Origin: Pseudomonas viridiflava
GTDB lineage: Bacteria > Pseudomonadota > Gammaproteobacteria > Pseudomonadales > Pseudomonadaceae
Direction of reading: 5' to 3'
Length of the DNA stretch: 64,000 nucleotides
NCBI RefSeq assembly: GCF_900585905.1
Contig: NZ_UTVH01000001.1
Span: forward strand, 744,001 to 808,000
This document shows, one piece after another, positions 52,217 through 62,229 of the stretch. The notes beneath the pieces are model-generated. The model did no database searches. It was not told the DNA's origin and saw only the letters and a list, made by a program, of their open reading frames with translations. The position numbers and the translations under genes are program-made. Each line of letters begins with the position of its first letter. Position 1 is the first letter of the stretch.

Positions 52217-52642
52217 GTGTTTGTTCTGGATTCACGTCTGCAAGAAGATACCTTGGCGATTGGCGACTTCGCGCTGTGTCGTCTGCTGTTGTCCAATGAT
52301 GCCAATTACCCCTGGTTCATCCTGGTGCCACGGTGTCCGAATATCTCCGAGGTGTTTCAACTGGAAGCAGACCAGCAGTTACAGCTGTGGCAGGAAACCA
52401 GCCGATTGTCACAATTGCTGAATCACTGTTTCTCGGCAGACAAAATCAACGTTGCGGCCTTGGGCAACGTTGTCAGCCAGCTGCACATGCATGTCATCGT
52501 GCGCCGTCGTGATGATGCTGCCTGGCCTGCGCCGGTCTGGGGCAAGCACCCGGCGCGGCCGTATTCGCGTGAAGAGTTCGCTTCGGTACTGGCGCAATTG
52601 CGTGAAGTGCTGGTCGACGACTTCACGTTTGCGGAGCGCTGA
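52217..52642 (+). CDS. HIT-family protein with a Gln-x-His-x-His motif
   Basis: The 141-residue product starts at GTG 52217 with AGGAGT seven bases upstream. It has the HIT fold ([37 protein letters not shown]). The triad reads Q88-L-H90-M-H92: the first His of the usual H-x-H-x-H is Gln, while the expected nucleophile H90 and H92 remain. HIT proteins are nucleotidyl hydrolases or transferases. P. aeruginosa has the corresponding gene at the same place (PA0959), between oprD and slyX. slyX starts two bases after the stop. Confidence 0.88.
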   Translation: MFVLDSRLQEDTLAIGDFALCRLLLSNDANYPWFILVPRCPNISEVFQLEADQQLQLWQETSRLSQLLNHCFSADKINVAALGNVVSQLHMHVIVRRRDDAAWPAPVWGKHPARPYSREEFASVLAQLREVLVDDFTFAER

Positions 52643-52644
52643 TC

Positions 52645-52851
52645 ATGAGTCTTGAAGCACGGGTGACTGAGCTGGAAAGTCGATTGGCGTTTCAGGATGA
52701 CACCATCCAGGCGCTCAACGATGTGTTGGTAACCCAGCGCCGAGAGTTGGACCGTCTGCAGCTGCAGATGGCGGCGCTGCTCAAGCGTCAGGAAGAAATG
52801 GGCAGCCAGTTCGAGATGTTCGGCGAAGACTCGCCACCGCCGCATTATTGA
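52645..52851 (+). CDS. slyX: SlyX family protein
   Basis: A 68-residue coiled-coil protein (heptad pattern [29 protein letters not shown]) with the SlyX C-terminal PPPHY motif. The function of SlyX is not known. It starts two bases after the HIT gene, so the two are co-translated. A bidirectional hairpin follows. Confidence 0.93.
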   Translation: MSLEARVTELESRLAFQDDTIQALNDVLVTQRRELDRLQLQMAALLKRQEEMGSQFEMFGEDSPPPHY

Positions 52852-52864
52852 GGCGCAAAGAAAA

Positions 52865-52910
52865 CGGCCTTCCTGCCTTCTACTAACTACGTAGTGGGCA
52901 GAGAAGGCCG
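52865..52910. terminator. Hairpin terminator between slyX and the cold-shock gene
   Basis: CGGCCTT-C-CTGCC pairs with GGCAG-AG-AAGGCCG, with an inner CTAC/GTAG stem. On the minus strand it is followed by TTTTCTTT, so it is best read as the terminator of the cold-shock-domain gene and possibly also of slyX. Confidence 0.7.
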
Positions 52911-52939
52911 CATATGTTGCTTGGCGTTGCAGCTAAGGT

Positions 52940-53545
52940 TCAGCGCCGAGGCAGGGCCGCGATGACGTCTTCAGCCTGCAGGCCCTTGTCGCGGTTCATC
53001 ACTGAAAACTCGACGCGCTGGCCTTCCACCAGGACCCGATGCCCTTCGCCACGAATAGCGCGGAAGTGGACGAAAATATCGTCACCGGAGTCGCGGGAGA
53101 TGAAGCCAAAACCCTTGGATGTGTTGAACCACTTGACCGTGCCGGTATCGCGGTTGGTCATGTCATGGCTCTGCGTCGCAGGAGCAGGCGAGGAGCGGTA
53201 GAAACTTACCGAGAGGTGCAGCGCAACGGCCGCAAAGGCGGCAACCAGCGCCAGCAGGATGGCGGGTTCGCCGGCAATATTTTCAAGCGGGACCAGCAAG
53301 GTCAGCGTTTGCAGCACGACGGCAAGAACCAGCAAGGCGCTGACCAGATTTTGCAGGTGGTGACGAGGGCCTCTGTTCCAGTATGGAATGACCGGCGCAA
53401 TGACAAGATTGAGCAGACCGAAAAAGGCCAGGTAGAGGGCATCGGGCTGCAGCAGATAAGAAGACGAAGCTTCACTGCGCAGGCTGGGTATAAAGGAAAG
53501 CAGCAGCGCTGCGGCTCCCGTTAGCAGGTGGACGATTTTCAACAT
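52940..53545 (-). CDS. Four-helix membrane protein fused to a cold-shock domain
   Basis: The 201-residue product has four predicted transmembrane helices (about 4-21, 36-56, 68-87, 94-114). After a short linker comes a complete cold-shock domain (about 132-199) with both RNA-binding motifs, KGFGFIS and DIFVHF. The domain is preceded by an internal Met (M129, ATG at 53161) that would give a 73-residue product of normal CspA length. The fusion would tether an RNA/DNA-binding domain to the inner membrane. Synteny with P. aeruginosa PA0961 (between slyX and dps) supports a conserved gene. Confidence 0.85.
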   Translation of the reverse strand: MLKIVHLLTGAAALLLSFIPSLRSEASSSYLLQPDALYLAFFGLLNLVIAPVIPYWNRGPRHHLQNLVSALLVLAVVLQTLTLLVPLENIAGEPAILLALVAAFAAVALHLSVSFYRSSPAPATQSHDMTNRDTGTVKWFNTSKGFGFISRDSGDDIFVHFRAIRGEGHRVLVEGQRVEFSVMNRDKGLQAEDVIAALPRR

Positions 53546-53914
53546 GTCGATGACTCACATTAAGAAGGATCACAAGGAAATAGCTGATGACACCCGGTAC
53601 GCTTCTAAAGAAGTGGAGCGCAAGGCACGGGTGGGCATACAGCCTATGCGCGGGATCAAGAGACGATTACCGCGACAGGCGGTGTATTTAACAGCAAAGC
53701 AGAGGTCTACTCAAATCAACAGCTTGCGCGATGTGACAGCTTCGCAGTCGCGACGCACACAAAGCGACGGGCGGTGATCGATGGCGCATTTTTGCGGTCT
53801 TATCCGCAAGCGCTGCCTGGCCAGGTTGGCAACCGAAGGCTGCGTCATCAGCCGTGGCTTGCTACAGTGGCGGCTGACCTGTTGTTTCAACATCATCATC
53901 CCAAGGGGAAAAAC
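53546..53914. other. Divergent promoter region between the cold-shock gene and dps
   Basis: About 370 bases. A plus-strand frame of 77 codons begins at ATG 53544, overlapping the start codon of the divergent cold-shock gene. It is basic and of low quality, has no ribosome site, and would occupy the space needed for two promoters, so I do not call it a gene. Confidence 0.5.
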
Positions 53915-54388
53915 ATGGCAATCGATATCGGTATCAGCGAAGAAAACCGCAAATCAATCGTTGATGGTCTTTCTCACTTGCTCGCGGATACCTACGTCCT
54001 CTATCTGAAGACGCACAACTTTCACTGGAACGTCAGTGGCCCGATGTTTCGCACCCTGCACCTGATGTTCGAAGAGCAGTACAACGAGCTGGCACTTGCG
54101 GTGGACTCTATCGCCGAGCGCATTCGTGCCCTGGGTTTCCCGGCGCCGGGCACCTACACCACTTATGCTCGTCTTTCGTCCATCAAGGAAGAAGAAGGCG
54201 TGCCGAGTGCCGAGGACATGATCCGCAGTCTGGTCCAGGGTCAGGAAGCGGTGGTGCGCACGGCCCGTGGTCTGTTTCCGCTGCTGGACAAGGTCAGCGA
54301 CGAGCCTACGGCTGATCTGCTGACGCAGAGAATGCAGGTTCACGAAAAAACTGCGTGGATGCTGCGCTCCATGCTTGAGTCGCAGTAA
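53915..54388 (+). CDS. dps: DNA-binding ferritin-like protein Dps
   Basis: Dps forms a 12-subunit shell that oxidises and stores iron with peroxide and protects DNA. The 157-residue protein has the ferroxidase motif [12 protein letters not shown] at about 34-45 and the [11 protein letters not shown] segment. The partner acidic residues of the inter-subunit site are in this region. ATG 53915 has AAGGGGA eight bases upstream; the longer frame is not used. It has a strong terminator and is transcribed alone. Confidence 0.95.
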   Translation: MAIDIGISEENRKSIVDGLSHLLADTYVLYLKTHNFHWNVSGPMFRTLHLMFEEQYNELALAVDSIAERIRALGFPAPGTYTTYARLSSIKEEEGVPSAEDMIRSLVQGQEAVVRTARGLFPLLDKVSDEPTADLLTQRMQVHEKTAWMLRSMLESQ

Positions 54389-54396
54389 GTCTCGGG

Positions 54397-54428
54397 GCGA
54401 ACGACGCGCAATGCGTCGTTCGCTTTTT
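54397..54428 (+). terminator. dps terminator
   Basis: A perfect 11-bp stem GCGAACGACGC / GCGTCGTTCGC with a 5-base loop, followed by TTTTT, nine bases after the dps stop. Confidence 0.92.
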
Positions 54429-54605
54429 CCATTTCGCTGGTCGCCTTCTGCATAGTCATTATCTTTTGTACGTGCAGTGTTCTCTCCGGATTTAAACTTT
54501 CTATAACTATATAGTCCACACGGGCCTGTCATTTGGTATGGCGCGTGCACGCCACTCATCATTCTCAGTCTAAATGTAGTGTTCTCCTACAACATGAGGG
54601 GAATA

Positions 54606-54649
54606 CCGCCCCTATATTCGGGCCTGTAAATCGGGCTTTATAGGGGCGG
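54606..54649. repeat. Inverted repeat upstream of the ribbon-helix-helix gene
   Basis: CCGCCCCTATA (54606-54616) and TATAGGGGCGG (54639-54649) are exact inverted copies 22 bases apart. The interior holds a further pair, TTCGGGCC and CGGGCTTT. It lies 65 bases upstream of the ATG at 54715. It could be an operator, an sRNA-like hairpin or an attenuator. The rest of 54429-54714 shows only AT-rich DNA. Confidence 0.6.
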
Positions 54650-54714
54650 GCATTTATTTATATTTAAATGTTTCTCAAGGAACCCGAATTGATCACTTTT
54701 AAAAGGACATCACT

Positions 54715-55077
54715 ATGGTGCAAGAGGTCGAACACGAGTTAAGGGGGCATGGGCGGCAGGTGCACATCCATGACGATCCGTTTGTCGAAGACTTCAACAT
54801 GACACTGGCGCAGCCGCATTCGCGCTCGGTGCGGCTCAACGGGCTGTCGACCTGTCTGCGTCTGGAAAACGTGTATTGGAACATCCTTTCGACGATCGCC
54901 AATTCCAATCATTGCTCCATCAATGCCGTACTTTCCTACATCGACAGGGAAGTCCATCTGCGCCACGGCGGCGTAAAGAATTTCAGCGGGTTGATCCGGG
55001 TAGTGTGCGTTGCGCATCTGCTCAAGGGTGGCCGCATTCCGGCGGTTCAGGCCCACAGTCTGAGCGCTGCATCCTGA
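54715..55077 (+). CDS. Ribbon-helix-helix domain protein (RHH_4-like)
   Basis: The 120-residue product has a charged N-terminus (1-35). A ribbon-helix-helix type domain follows at about 37-103, with the strand RSVRLNGLSTCLRLEN and helices YWNILSTIANSNHCSINAVLSYIDREV and FSGLIRVVCVAHLLK. RHH_4 proteins are thought to bind DNA, but none of this type is well characterised. AAAGGA lies seven bases before the start. The inverted repeat just upstream would suit autoregulation, which is inference. Confidence 0.75.
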   Translation: MVQEVEHELRGHGRQVHIHDDPFVEDFNMTLAQPHSRSVRLNGLSTCLRLENVYWNILSTIANSNHCSINAVLSYIDREVHLRHGGVKNFSGLIRVVCVAHLLKGGRIPAVQAHSLSAAS

Positions 55078-55206
55078 TTTTCAGGCAGGCTCGCATCCTT
55101 GTGATGCCTGCCTGCCTTGCCATCATGCCGCGCGCTGTGTCGCGGTTCGGTCACTTGATCTCGCACCGAACCCTTCTGCGCGGCTGCGCATCCCTGATTT
55201 ACTCTA

Positions 55207-55212
55207 TATAAT
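55207..55212 (+). promoter_or_regulatory. Candidate -10 element for aspS
   Basis: A consensus TATAAT lies about 140 bases before aspS. The -35 region at suitable spacing (CTGCGC) is poor, so the call is tentative. Confidence 0.35.
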
Positions 55213-55353
55213 CCTTCGCCTTGCTTAAACAGGCGCGTCTTCGCCTATAGTTCTCAGCCTGACGGGCTGACAGCTTGAACCCATGCGTGGGCTCTTGCAC
55301 TATCGAGCGCAAGCTCCACCGAATTTTGAATTACGAGAAGTGAACAGACCATC

Positions 55354-57129
55354 ATGATGCGCAGCCATTATTGCGGCCAACTGAACGAGAGCCTGGAAGG
55401 TCAGGAAATTACCCTTTGCGGATGGGTCCACCGTCGTCGTGACCACGGGGGCGTCATCTTCCTCGATATTCGTGATCGCGAGGGCCTGGCTCAGGTGGTG
55501 TTCGATCCTGACCGTGCCGACACTTTCGCGGCGGCTGACCGCGTGCGCAGTGAATACGTTGTCAAGGTTACCGGCAAGGTGCGTGCACGTCCCGCTGGCG
55601 CCGTGAATGCCAACATGGCCTCTGGCGCCATTGAAGTGCTGGGCTACGAACTGGAGGTGCTCAACGAATCGGAGACGCCACCGTTCCCGTTGAACGAGTA
55701 CTCCGACGTCGGTGAAGAAACCCGTCTGCGCTACCGCTTCATTGATTTGCGTCGTCCGGAAATGGCGGAAAAGCTGCGTCTGCGTTCGCGCATCACCACC
55801 AGCATCCGTCGTTACCTGGACGAAAACGGATTCCTCGACGTCGAGACGCCGATTCTTACCCGCGCAACCCCTGAAGGCGCTCGTGATTACCTGGTGCCTA
55901 GCCGCACACACCCGGGCAGCTTCTTCGCGCTGCCGCAATCACCGCAACTGTTCAAGCAGCTGCTGATGGTTGCCGGGTTTGATCGTTACTACCAGATCGC
56001 CAAGTGCTTCCGTGATGAAGACCTGCGTGCCGATCGTCAGCCTGAGTTCACTCAGATCGACATCGAGACCAGCTTCCTCAATGAAGAAGAGATTATCGGC
56101 CTGACCGAAAAGATGGTGCGTCAGCTGTTCAAGGAAGTGCTGGACCTGGAGTTCGATGCCTTCCCGCACATGACGTTCGAAGAAGCCATGCGTCGCTATG
56201 GTTCGGATAAACCCGATCTGCGCAACCCGCTGGAACTGGTGGACGTCGCCGATCAGCTCAAGGACGTCGAGTTCAAGGTGTTCAGCGGCCCGGCCAATGA
56301 CCCTAAATGCCGCATTGCCGCACTGCGCGTTCCTGGTGGAGCAAGCATTCCCCGCAAGCAGATCGACGATTACACCAAGTTCGTCGGCATCTATGGTGCC
56401 AAGGGCCTGGCATACATCAAGGTCAATGAACGCGCCAACGGCGTGGATGGTCTGCAGTCGCCGATCGTCAAGAACATTCCGGAAGCCAACCTCAACGTGA
56501 TCCTGGATCGCGTGGGTGCAGTGGATGGCGACATCGTGTTCTTCGGCGCCGACAAGGCCAAGATCGTCAGCGAAGCTTTGGGCGCGCTGCGGATCAAGGT
56601 CGGCAACGACTTCAAGCTGCACACCTGCGAGTGGGCGCCTATGTGGGTCGTGGACTTCCCGATGTTCGAAGAGAACGATGACGGCAGTTTCACCGCGTTG
56701 CACCACCCGTTCACGGCACCCAAGTGCACGCCGCAAGAGCTGGAAGCCAACCCGGCGACCGCGCTGTCACGTGCTTACGACATGGTCCTCAACGGCACCG
56801 AGCTGGGTGGCGGTTCGATCCGTATTCACCGCAAGGAAATGCAGCAGGCCGTCTTCCGCCTGCTGGGTATCGCCGAGGACGAGCAGCAGGAGAAGTTTGG
56901 CTTCCTGCTTGACGCCCTGAAGTACGGCGCACCACCGCATGGCGGTCTGGCTTTCGGCCTGGACCGTCTGGTCATGCTGATGACCGGCGCGCAGTCTATT
57001 CGTGAAGTGATCGCGTTCCCGAAAACCCAGAGCGCGGCCGATGTCATGACTCAGGCACCCGGCGTGGTCGATGCCAAGGCATTGCGCGAGCTGCACATCC
57101 GTCTGCGCGAACAGCCGAAGGCTGAGTAA
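55354..57129 (+). CDS. aspS: Aspartyl-tRNA synthetase (probably non-discriminating)
   Basis: AspRS charges tRNA-Asp and, in its non-discriminating form, also mischarges tRNA-Asn for GatCAB. The 591-residue class IIb enzyme has an N-terminal OB fold (1-105), the bacterial GAD insertion (about 285-415), motif 2 [16 protein letters not shown] and C-terminal motif 3 [13 protein letters not shown]31, a residue tied to loose tRNA recognition in P. aeruginosa AspRS, is present (HRRRDHGG). The start is ATG 55354 or 55357. It begins the aspS-pmpR-ruvCAB-tol run. Confidence 0.96.
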   Translation: MMRSHYCGQLNESLEGQEITLCGWVHRRRDHGGVIFLDIRDREGLAQVVFDPDRADTFAAADRVRSEYVVKVTGKVRARPAGAVNANMASGAIEVLGYELEVLNESETPPFPLNEYSDVGEETRLRYRFIDLRRPEMAEKLRLRSRITTSIRRYLDENGFLDVETPILTRATPEGARDYLVPSRTHPGSFFALPQSPQLFKQLLMVAGFDRYYQIAKCFRDEDLRADRQPEFTQIDIETSFLNEEEIIGLTEKMVRQLFKEVLDLEFDAFPHMTFEEAMRRYGSDKPDLRNPLELVDVADQLKDVEFKVFSGPANDPKCRIAALRVPGGASIPRKQIDDYTKFVGIYGAKGLAYIKVNERANGVDGLQSPIVKNIPEANLNVILDRVGAVDGDIVFFGADKAKIVSEALGALRIKVGNDFKLHTCEWAPMWVVDFPMFEENDDGSFTALHHPFTAPKCTPQELEANPATALSRAYDMVLNGTELGGGSIRIHRKEMQQAVFRLLGIAEDEQQEKFGFLLDALKYGAPPHGGLAFGLDRLVMLMTGAQSIREVIAFPKTQSAADVMTQAPGVVDAKALRELHIRLREQPKAE

Positions 57130-57258
57130 CGCGGCTCAGGGGCTCCGGGTTTGACCGCCCGGATGCACCTGGCAGTACGCAGATCGGGTCAAAGCGTTTC
57201 GCCCGAGCTTGAGTGGGCGGACGACGAAGGTGCTGGACCAAAGAATTCGGAGTGAGAC

Positions 57259-58005
57259 ATGGCAGGTCATTCTAAGTGGGCAAACATCAAGCACCGCAAA
57301 GAGCGTCAGGATGCCAAGAAAGGCAAGATTTTCACCAAGTGGATTCGTGAGCTGACCGTCGCGGCCAGGCAGGGTGGCGGTGATCCAGGTTCCAACCCGC
57401 GTCTGCGCCTGGCGCTGGACAAGGCCCTTGGCGCCAACATGACCCGCGACACCATCGACCGCGCGGTCGCGCGTGGCACCGGTGCTGCAGACGGTGACGA
57501 TGTCGAAGAGCTGGGTTACGAAGGCTACGGTCCCGGTGGCGTGGCAATCATGGTTGAAACCATGACTGACAACCGCAATCGCACGGCTGCAGCGGTGCGC
57601 CATGCGTTTACCAAGTGCGGTGGCAATCTGGGCACCGATGGTTCGGTGGCCTATCTGTTTGATCGCAAGGGGCAGATTTCCTTTGCGGCGGGTGTCGATG
57701 AAGATGCCCTGATCGAAGCGGCCATGGAAGCGGACGCTGACGATGTGGTCACTAACGACGACGGCAGCGTGGATGTCTTCACCTCTTTCGCTGGTTTCTA
57801 TGCAGTGCGTAACGCGCTGGAGGCAGCAGGTTTCGTCCCCGTCGATGCCGAAATCGTCATGCTGCCCACCACCAGTGCAGTCCTCGATCTGGACACCGCA
57901 GAAAAGGTGCTCAAGCTGATCGACATGCTTGAAGACCTGGATGACGTGCAGAACGTCTATTCGAATGCGGAAATTCCGGACGAGGTCATGGAGCAGCTGG
58001 GCTGA
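57259..58005 (+). CDS. pmpR: YebC/PmpR-family transcriptional regulator
   Basis: The 248-residue YebC-family protein starts [25 protein letters not shown], the family signature, and has the three-domain YebC layout ([12 protein letters not shown] near 93; [16 protein letters not shown]). In P. aeruginosa PmpR (PA0964) represses the PQS system by binding the pqsR promoter; other YebC proteins act on translation of proline stretches. GGAGTG lies before the ATG. It is between aspS and ruvC, as in P. aeruginosa. Confidence 0.95.
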   Translation: MAGHSKWANIKHRKERQDAKKGKIFTKWIRELTVAARQGGGDPGSNPRLRLALDKALGANMTRDTIDRAVARGTGAADGDDVEELGYEGYGPGGVAIMVETMTDNRNRTAAAVRHAFTKCGGNLGTDGSVAYLFDRKGQISFAAGVDEDALIEAAMEADADDVVTNDDGSVDVFTSFAGFYAVRNALEAAGFVPVDAEIVMLPTTSAVLDLDTAEKVLKLIDMLEDLDDVQNVYSNAEIPDEVMEQLG

Positions 58006-58131
58006 TCGTATCAATCTGGTAATACCCGCGGGGCCGGAGCGACGACGCGATGTGCATACATCGCTATCGGCCTCCGGCTTCTGCCTTTATGCTGCGGTCT
58101 TTTCCCGCGTCACTTTCAAGCTGCAGGCGTT

Positions 58132-58656
58132 ATGACTCTTATTCTTGGTATCGACCCTGGTTCGCGCATCACTGGCTATGGCGTGGTGCGAGACACTGGT
58201 CGTGGTTGTGTCTACGTGGCATCGGGCTGCATTCGCACCGGCAGCGGCGAGCTGCACGAACGCCTGCAGATTGTGTTTCGGGGTGTGAGCGAGGTGATCC
58301 AGACGTACGGCCCGGTGACCATGGGGATTGAAAAGGTGTTCATGGCGCGCAATGCAGATTCCGCGCTGAAGCTGGGCCAGGCTCGCGGTGCCGCGATTGT
58401 GGCGGGTGCCGAAGCGAGCCTGGAAATCGCCGAATACACGGCCACCCAGGTCAAGCAGGCGGTGGCCGGAACCGGTGGCGCCAACAAGGAGCAGGTGATG
58501 ATGATGGTCATGCACCTGCTAAAGCTGACCCAGAAGCCACAGATCGATGCCTCCGACGCACTGGCAATCGCCCTGTGCCACGCCCACACTCGATCAAGCC
58601 TGATTCCCCACGGTTTGAACACGGCCCGCAGCCGTGGCGGCAGGCTGCGTCTGTAA
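58132..58656 (+). CDS. ruvC: Holliday junction endonuclease RuvC
   Basis: RuvC cuts Holliday junctions as a dimer with RuvAB. The 174-residue RNase H-fold nuclease has the first catalytic Asp in [14 protein letters not shown] (D7). The Glu is in MGIEKVFM near 67, and the C-terminal acidic pair is in [14 protein letters not shown] at about 140-145. It precedes ruvA and ruvB on the same strand with a 137-base gap. Confidence 0.97.
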   Translation: MTLILGIDPGSRITGYGVVRDTGRGCVYVASGCIRTGSGELHERLQIVFRGVSEVIQTYGPVTMGIEKVFMARNADSALKLGQARGAAIVAGAEASLEIAEYTATQVKQAVAGTGGANKEQVMMMVMHLLKLTQKPQIDASDALAIALCHAHTRSSLIPHGLNTARSRGGRLRL

Positions 58657-58793
58657 TGGCTGTCACCACACCGCTGCGGGTCTGATAGCATCATCCGCTA
58701 AAACATTTTCGCTCGCAGCTATCGTCAGGCCTGTGATGATGGCGACCATGACTTTGCACCGGTCCAGACCGGTTACATGAAAGGATTGACTCC

Positions 58794-59402
58794 GTGATTG
58801 GACGTTTGCGCGGCGCTCTGGCCGAGAAACAGCCGCCGCATCTGGTGCTCGATGTAAATGGCGTCGGCTATGAGCTGGAGGTCCCCATGACCACGCTCTA
58901 TCGCCTGCCGCATGTGGGCGAAACCGTGACGTTGCACACCCATCTGGTGGTTCGCGAAGACGCCCATCTGCTTTATGGTTTTTATGAAAAGCGTGAGCGC
59001 GAGCTGTTTCGTGAGTTGATACGCCTCAACGGCGTTGGCCCCAAGCTGGCGCTGGCACTGATGTCCGGGCTTGAGGTCGATGAGCTGGTGCGCTGCGTAC
59101 AGGCCCAGGATACCTCGGCGCTGACCCGTATCCCTGGTGTCGGCAAGAAGACCGCCGAGCGTCTGCTGGTGGAATTGAAAGACCGCTTTAAGGCCTGGGA
59201 ATCCCTGCCGGGTACGTTCACTCTGGTATCCAGCGGGCCTAATGCCCCTGAACCGGTGGCAACGGCCGAGGCTGACGCCGTGAGCGCGCTGATATCCCTG
59301 GGCTACAAGCCGCAGGAAGCCAGCAAGGCGGTGACCGCTATCAAGGAAAAAGATTTGAGCAGTGCAGATTTGATTCGACGTGCGTTGAAGGGAATGGCTT
59401 AA
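58794..59402 (+). CDS. ruvA: Holliday junction DNA helicase subunit RuvA
   Basis: RuvA binds the four-way junction and loads RuvB. The 202-residue protein starts at GTG 58794 (AAAGGATT upstream). It has the OB-fold N-terminus ([15 protein letters not shown]), two helix-hairpin-helix motifs ([31 protein letters not shown]) and the RuvB-binding C-terminal domain ([17 protein letters not shown]). Its stop abuts the ruvB GTG. Confidence 0.97.
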   Translation: MIGRLRGALAEKQPPHLVLDVNGVGYELEVPMTTLYRLPHVGETVTLHTHLVVREDAHLLYGFYEKRERELFRELIRLNGVGPKLALALMSGLEVDELVRCVQAQDTSALTRIPGVGKKTAERLLVELKDRFKAWESLPGTFTLVSSGPNAPEPVATAEADAVSALISLGYKPQEASKAVTAIKEKDLSSADLIRRALKGMA

Positions 59403-60461
59403 GTGATTGATGCTGACCGCCTGATAACCGCAACCGGCAGTCGTGATCGTGAAGAGCAGATCGATCGCGCCATTCGCCCCCTGAGCCTGGCTGACTATAT
59501 TGGTCAGCCCACCGTGCGCGAGCAGATGGAGTTGTTCATCCAGGCTGCCCGTGGCCGCAACGAAGCGCTGGATCACACCCTGATTTTCGGCCCGCCGGGC
59601 CTCGGCAAGACCACGCTGGCCAACATCATTGCCCAGGAAATGTCGGTGTCGATCAAGAGCACTTCGGGCCCGGTACTTGAGCGGCCTGGCGATCTTGCCG
59701 CGATCCTGACCAATCTTGAACCTAACGACGTGCTGTTCATCGACGAGATTCACCGCCTTTCGCCCATCGTCGAAGAGGTGCTGTACCCGGCGATGGAAGA
59801 TTTCCAGCTCGACATCATGATCGGCGAAGGTCCTGCCGCGCGCTCGATCAAACTCGACCTGCCGCCCTTCACCCTGGTGGGCGCCACGACCCGCGCCGGC
59901 ATGCTGACCAACCCGTTGCGCGACCGCTTCGGCATTGTGCAGCGCCTTGAGTTCTACAGCATCGCTGATCTGGCCACCATCGTCACCCGGTCGGCGGGCA
60001 TCATGGGGCTGCCCATCGAGCCGCAAGGCGCCTTCGAAATTGCCCGGCGTGCCCGTGGCACGCCGCGCATTGCCAACCGTCTGTTGCGCCGGGTGCGCGA
60101 TTTCGCCGAAGTGCGCGGTAACGGGCAGATCACCAAGGCCACCGCTGACCTGGCGCTCAATCTGCTGGATGTGGATGAGCACGGTTTTGATCATCAGGAC
60201 CGCCGCCTGCTGTTGACCATGATCGAGAAATTCGATGGCGGCCCCGTCGGTGTCGACAGTCTCGCCGCCGCCATCAGTGAAGAGCGTCACACTATCGAAG
60301 ATGTGCTGGAACCCTATTTGATTCAACAAGGCTATATCATGCGCACGCCGCGCGGACGCGTCGTTACCCGGCATGCCTATCTGCATTTTGGGCTTAACGT
60401 TCCGTCACGGATGGGCGAAATGCCTGGCACGGAGCAGTTTGTTGCAGATGAAGACAGTTAA
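59403..60461 (+). CDS. ruvB: Holliday junction branch migration helicase RuvB
   Basis: RuvB is the AAA+ motor of branch migration. The 352-residue protein has Walker [11 protein letters not shown] (62-71), Walker [10 protein letters not shown] near residue 112, sensor 1 GATTRAGML and the C-terminal winged helix ([16 protein letters not shown]). The GTG at 59403 follows the ruvA stop directly. There is no LexA box in front of ruvC-ruvA that I can see. Confidence 0.97.
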   Translation: MIDADRLITATGSRDREEQIDRAIRPLSLADYIGQPTVREQMELFIQAARGRNEALDHTLIFGPPGLGKTTLANIIAQEMSVSIKSTSGPVLERPGDLAAILTNLEPNDVLFIDEIHRLSPIVEEVLYPAMEDFQLDIMIGEGPAARSIKLDLPPFTLVGATTRAGMLTNPLRDRFGIVQRLEFYSIADLATIVTRSAGIMGLPIEPQGAFEIARRARGTPRIANRLLRRVRDFAEVRGNGQITKATADLALNLLDVDEHGFDHQDRRLLLTMIEKFDGGPVGVDSLAAAISEERHTIEDVLEPYLIQQGYIMRTPRGRVVTRHAYLHFGLNVPSRMGEMPGTEQFVADEDS

Positions 60462-60597
60462 AGCGGCGAAATGCAGATTTATTCAGGGTTGTCGCGGTCT
60501 GACTGGCAGTCGGGCAACGGTGACCGCAAATAACCCGTCGAATGGTGAAAAACAGTGATAATGGCGGATTGGCAACCCGAGGAGTAAGCACTAGAGT

Positions 60598-61065
60598 ATG
60601 CGCGCGCAAAACGGGGTACCGGCATTCGCACATCGTTGTCGCGTTTATTACGAGGACACCGACGCAGGCGGCATTGTCTACTACGTCAATTATCTTAAAT
60701 TCATGGAGCGCGCTCGTACCGAGCGGCTGCGGGAACTGGGTTTTGCCCAGTCCTCGATGGCGCAGGAAAACTGCCTGTTTGTCGTGCATTCCAGCGAGGC
60801 CCGGTATCACCGGCCGGCGCGGCTCGATGATGAACTGGTGGTCAGCGCCGAAGTAAACGAATTGAACCGCGCCAGCCTGCGCTTTACGCAACAGGTCAGG
60901 CGGGCCGCGGATGACATGCTGCTCTGTGAAGGGCAGTTTTTGGTGGCGTGTGTACGCGCCGATAGTTTGAAACCCCGGGCCATTCCCGAAGCCCTGCGCG
61001 CGGCCTTTGCCGACCAGGGTGGCGCGGGCACACTTTCAGAGCAGGAGAGCAAGCGTGGAAGCTAA
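60598..61065 (+). CDS. ybgC: Acyl-CoA thioesterase YbgC (tol-pal associated)
   Basis: YbgC is a hotdog-fold thioesterase and the first gene of the tol-pal operon. The 155-residue product has the 4-hydroxybenzoyl-CoA thioesterase-like active site [19 protein letters not shown], with the catalytic Asp in EDTD (residue about 20). GAGGAG lies 14 bases before the ATG, a rather long spacing. It overlaps tolQ by 11 bases. Confidence 0.94.
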   Translation: MRAQNGVPAFAHRCRVYYEDTDAGGIVYYVNYLKFMERARTERLRELGFAQSSMAQENCLFVVHSSEARYHRPARLDDELVVSAEVNELNRASLRFTQQVRRAADDMLLCEGQFLVACVRADSLKPRAIPEALRAAFADQGGAGTLSEQESKRGS

Positions 61066-61750
61066 CGTCGTCGACCATTCCTCGATGTGGAGTTTGGTCA
61101 GTAATGCCAGCATTGTCGTTCAGTTGGTCATGCTGATTCTGGTGGCTGCTTCAGTCACTTCGTGGATCGTGATTTTCCAGCGCAGCAATATGCTGCGGGC
61201 CGGGCGTCGCGCACTGGACAGCTTTGAAGAGCGGTTCTGGTCCGGAATCGATCTGTCCAAGCTGTACCGTCAGGCGGGCAGCAATCCAGACCCGGATTCG
61301 GGTGTCGAGCAGATCTTCCGCGCCGGCTTCAAGGAATTCTCCCGTCTGCGCCAGCAGGCCGGGGTCGATCCTGATGCCGTCATGGAAGGCGTTGCCCGTG
61401 CTATGCGCGTGGCCATCTCCCGTGAAGAAGAAAAGCTGGAAGCTGGCCTGCCATATCTCGCCACCGTGGGTTCCACCAGCCCGTATGTCGGTCTGTTCGG
61501 TACTGTATGGGGGATCATGAACTCCTTCCGCGGCCTGGCGACGGCGCAACAGGCGACCCTCGCCACCGTCGCGCCAGGTATTGCCGAAGCGCTGATCGCC
61601 ACCGCGATTGGTCTGTTTGCCGCAATCCCGGCCGTTATTGCCTACAACCGTTTTGCAGCACGCAGCGAGACCCTGATCAGTCGCTATTACACATTTGCCG
61701 ACGAATTCCAGGCCATCCTGCACCGTAAAGTGCACACCAGCGAAGAGTGA
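61055..61750 (+). CDS. tolQ: Tol-Pal proton channel protein TolQ
   Basis: TolQ with TolR forms the inner-membrane proton-driven motor that powers TolA for outer-membrane constriction at division. The 231-residue protein starts at GTG 61055 (AGGAG seven bases upstream, inside the end of ybgC). It has three transmembrane helices (about 18-38, 137-160, 172-194) and the MotA/TolQ/ExbB segment [20 protein letters not shown] at about 145-164. Confidence 0.96.
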   Translation: MEANVVDHSSMWSLVSNASIVVQLVMLILVAASVTSWIVIFQRSNMLRAGRRALDSFEERFWSGIDLSKLYRQAGSNPDPDSGVEQIFRAGFKEFSRLRQQAGVDPDAVMEGVARAMRVAISREEEKLEAGLPYLATVGSTSPYVGLFGTVWGIMNSFRGLATAQQATLATVAPGIAEALIATAIGLFAAIPAVIAYNRFAARSETLISRYYTFADEFQAILHRKVHTSEE

Positions 61751-61764
61751 GCAGGTAATTCCCC

Positions 61765-62229
61765 ATGGCTTTAATCGCTCGAGATCGACGCAGAAAACGC
61801 AAGCCGGTTGCCGAAATGAACGTGGTGCCCTACATCGACGTGATGCTGGTGCTGCTGGTCATCTTCATGGTCACCGCTCCCATGATCAATCAGGGTGTGA
61901 AGGTCGACCTGCCCAAAGTCTCCAGTGAGGCTTTGCCACAGGACAACAACAATCAGGTCCTGACCATTTCGATCAAGGCTGACAAGACTTATTACTGGAA
62001 CGTCGGCAGTGAAGTCGACACCGACAAGCAGATGGACAAGGCAATGACCTTGCCGCAACTGACGTCTGCCGTGACCAAGATCGTTGCTGCCGGACGTGAT
62101 GCCGGCAAGCAGACGCAGGTCTTCATTCGTGGCGACAAGACCGTGGATTACGGTTCTGTCATGGGCACCATGGGTGGTCTGCAGAAAGCCGGGGTCGGGA
62201 ATGTTGGCTTGATTACTGAGGCCCCCTGA
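61765..62229 (+). CDS. tolR: Tol-Pal protein TolR
   Basis: TolR is the ExbD-family partner of TolQ. The 154-residue product has one transmembrane helix at about 23-41. The proton-path aspartate is in VVPYIDVMLVLLVIFMV (D25). The periplasmic dimerisation domain follows. The stop shares a base with the tolA start (TGATG). Confidence 0.96.
   Translation: MALIARDRRRKRKPVAEMNVVPYIDVMLVLLVIFMVTAPMINQGVKVDLPKVSSEALPQDNNNQVLTISIKADKTYYWNVGSEVDTDKQMDKAMTLPQLTSAVTKIVAAGRDAGKQTQVFIRGDKTVDYGSVMGTMGGLQKAGVGNVGLITEAP

Noticed and set aside
53544..53777. 77-codon plus-strand frame between the cold-shock gene and dps
   Set aside because: No ribosome site, start overlaps the divergent gene's start codon, low-quality basic sequence; promoters need this space.
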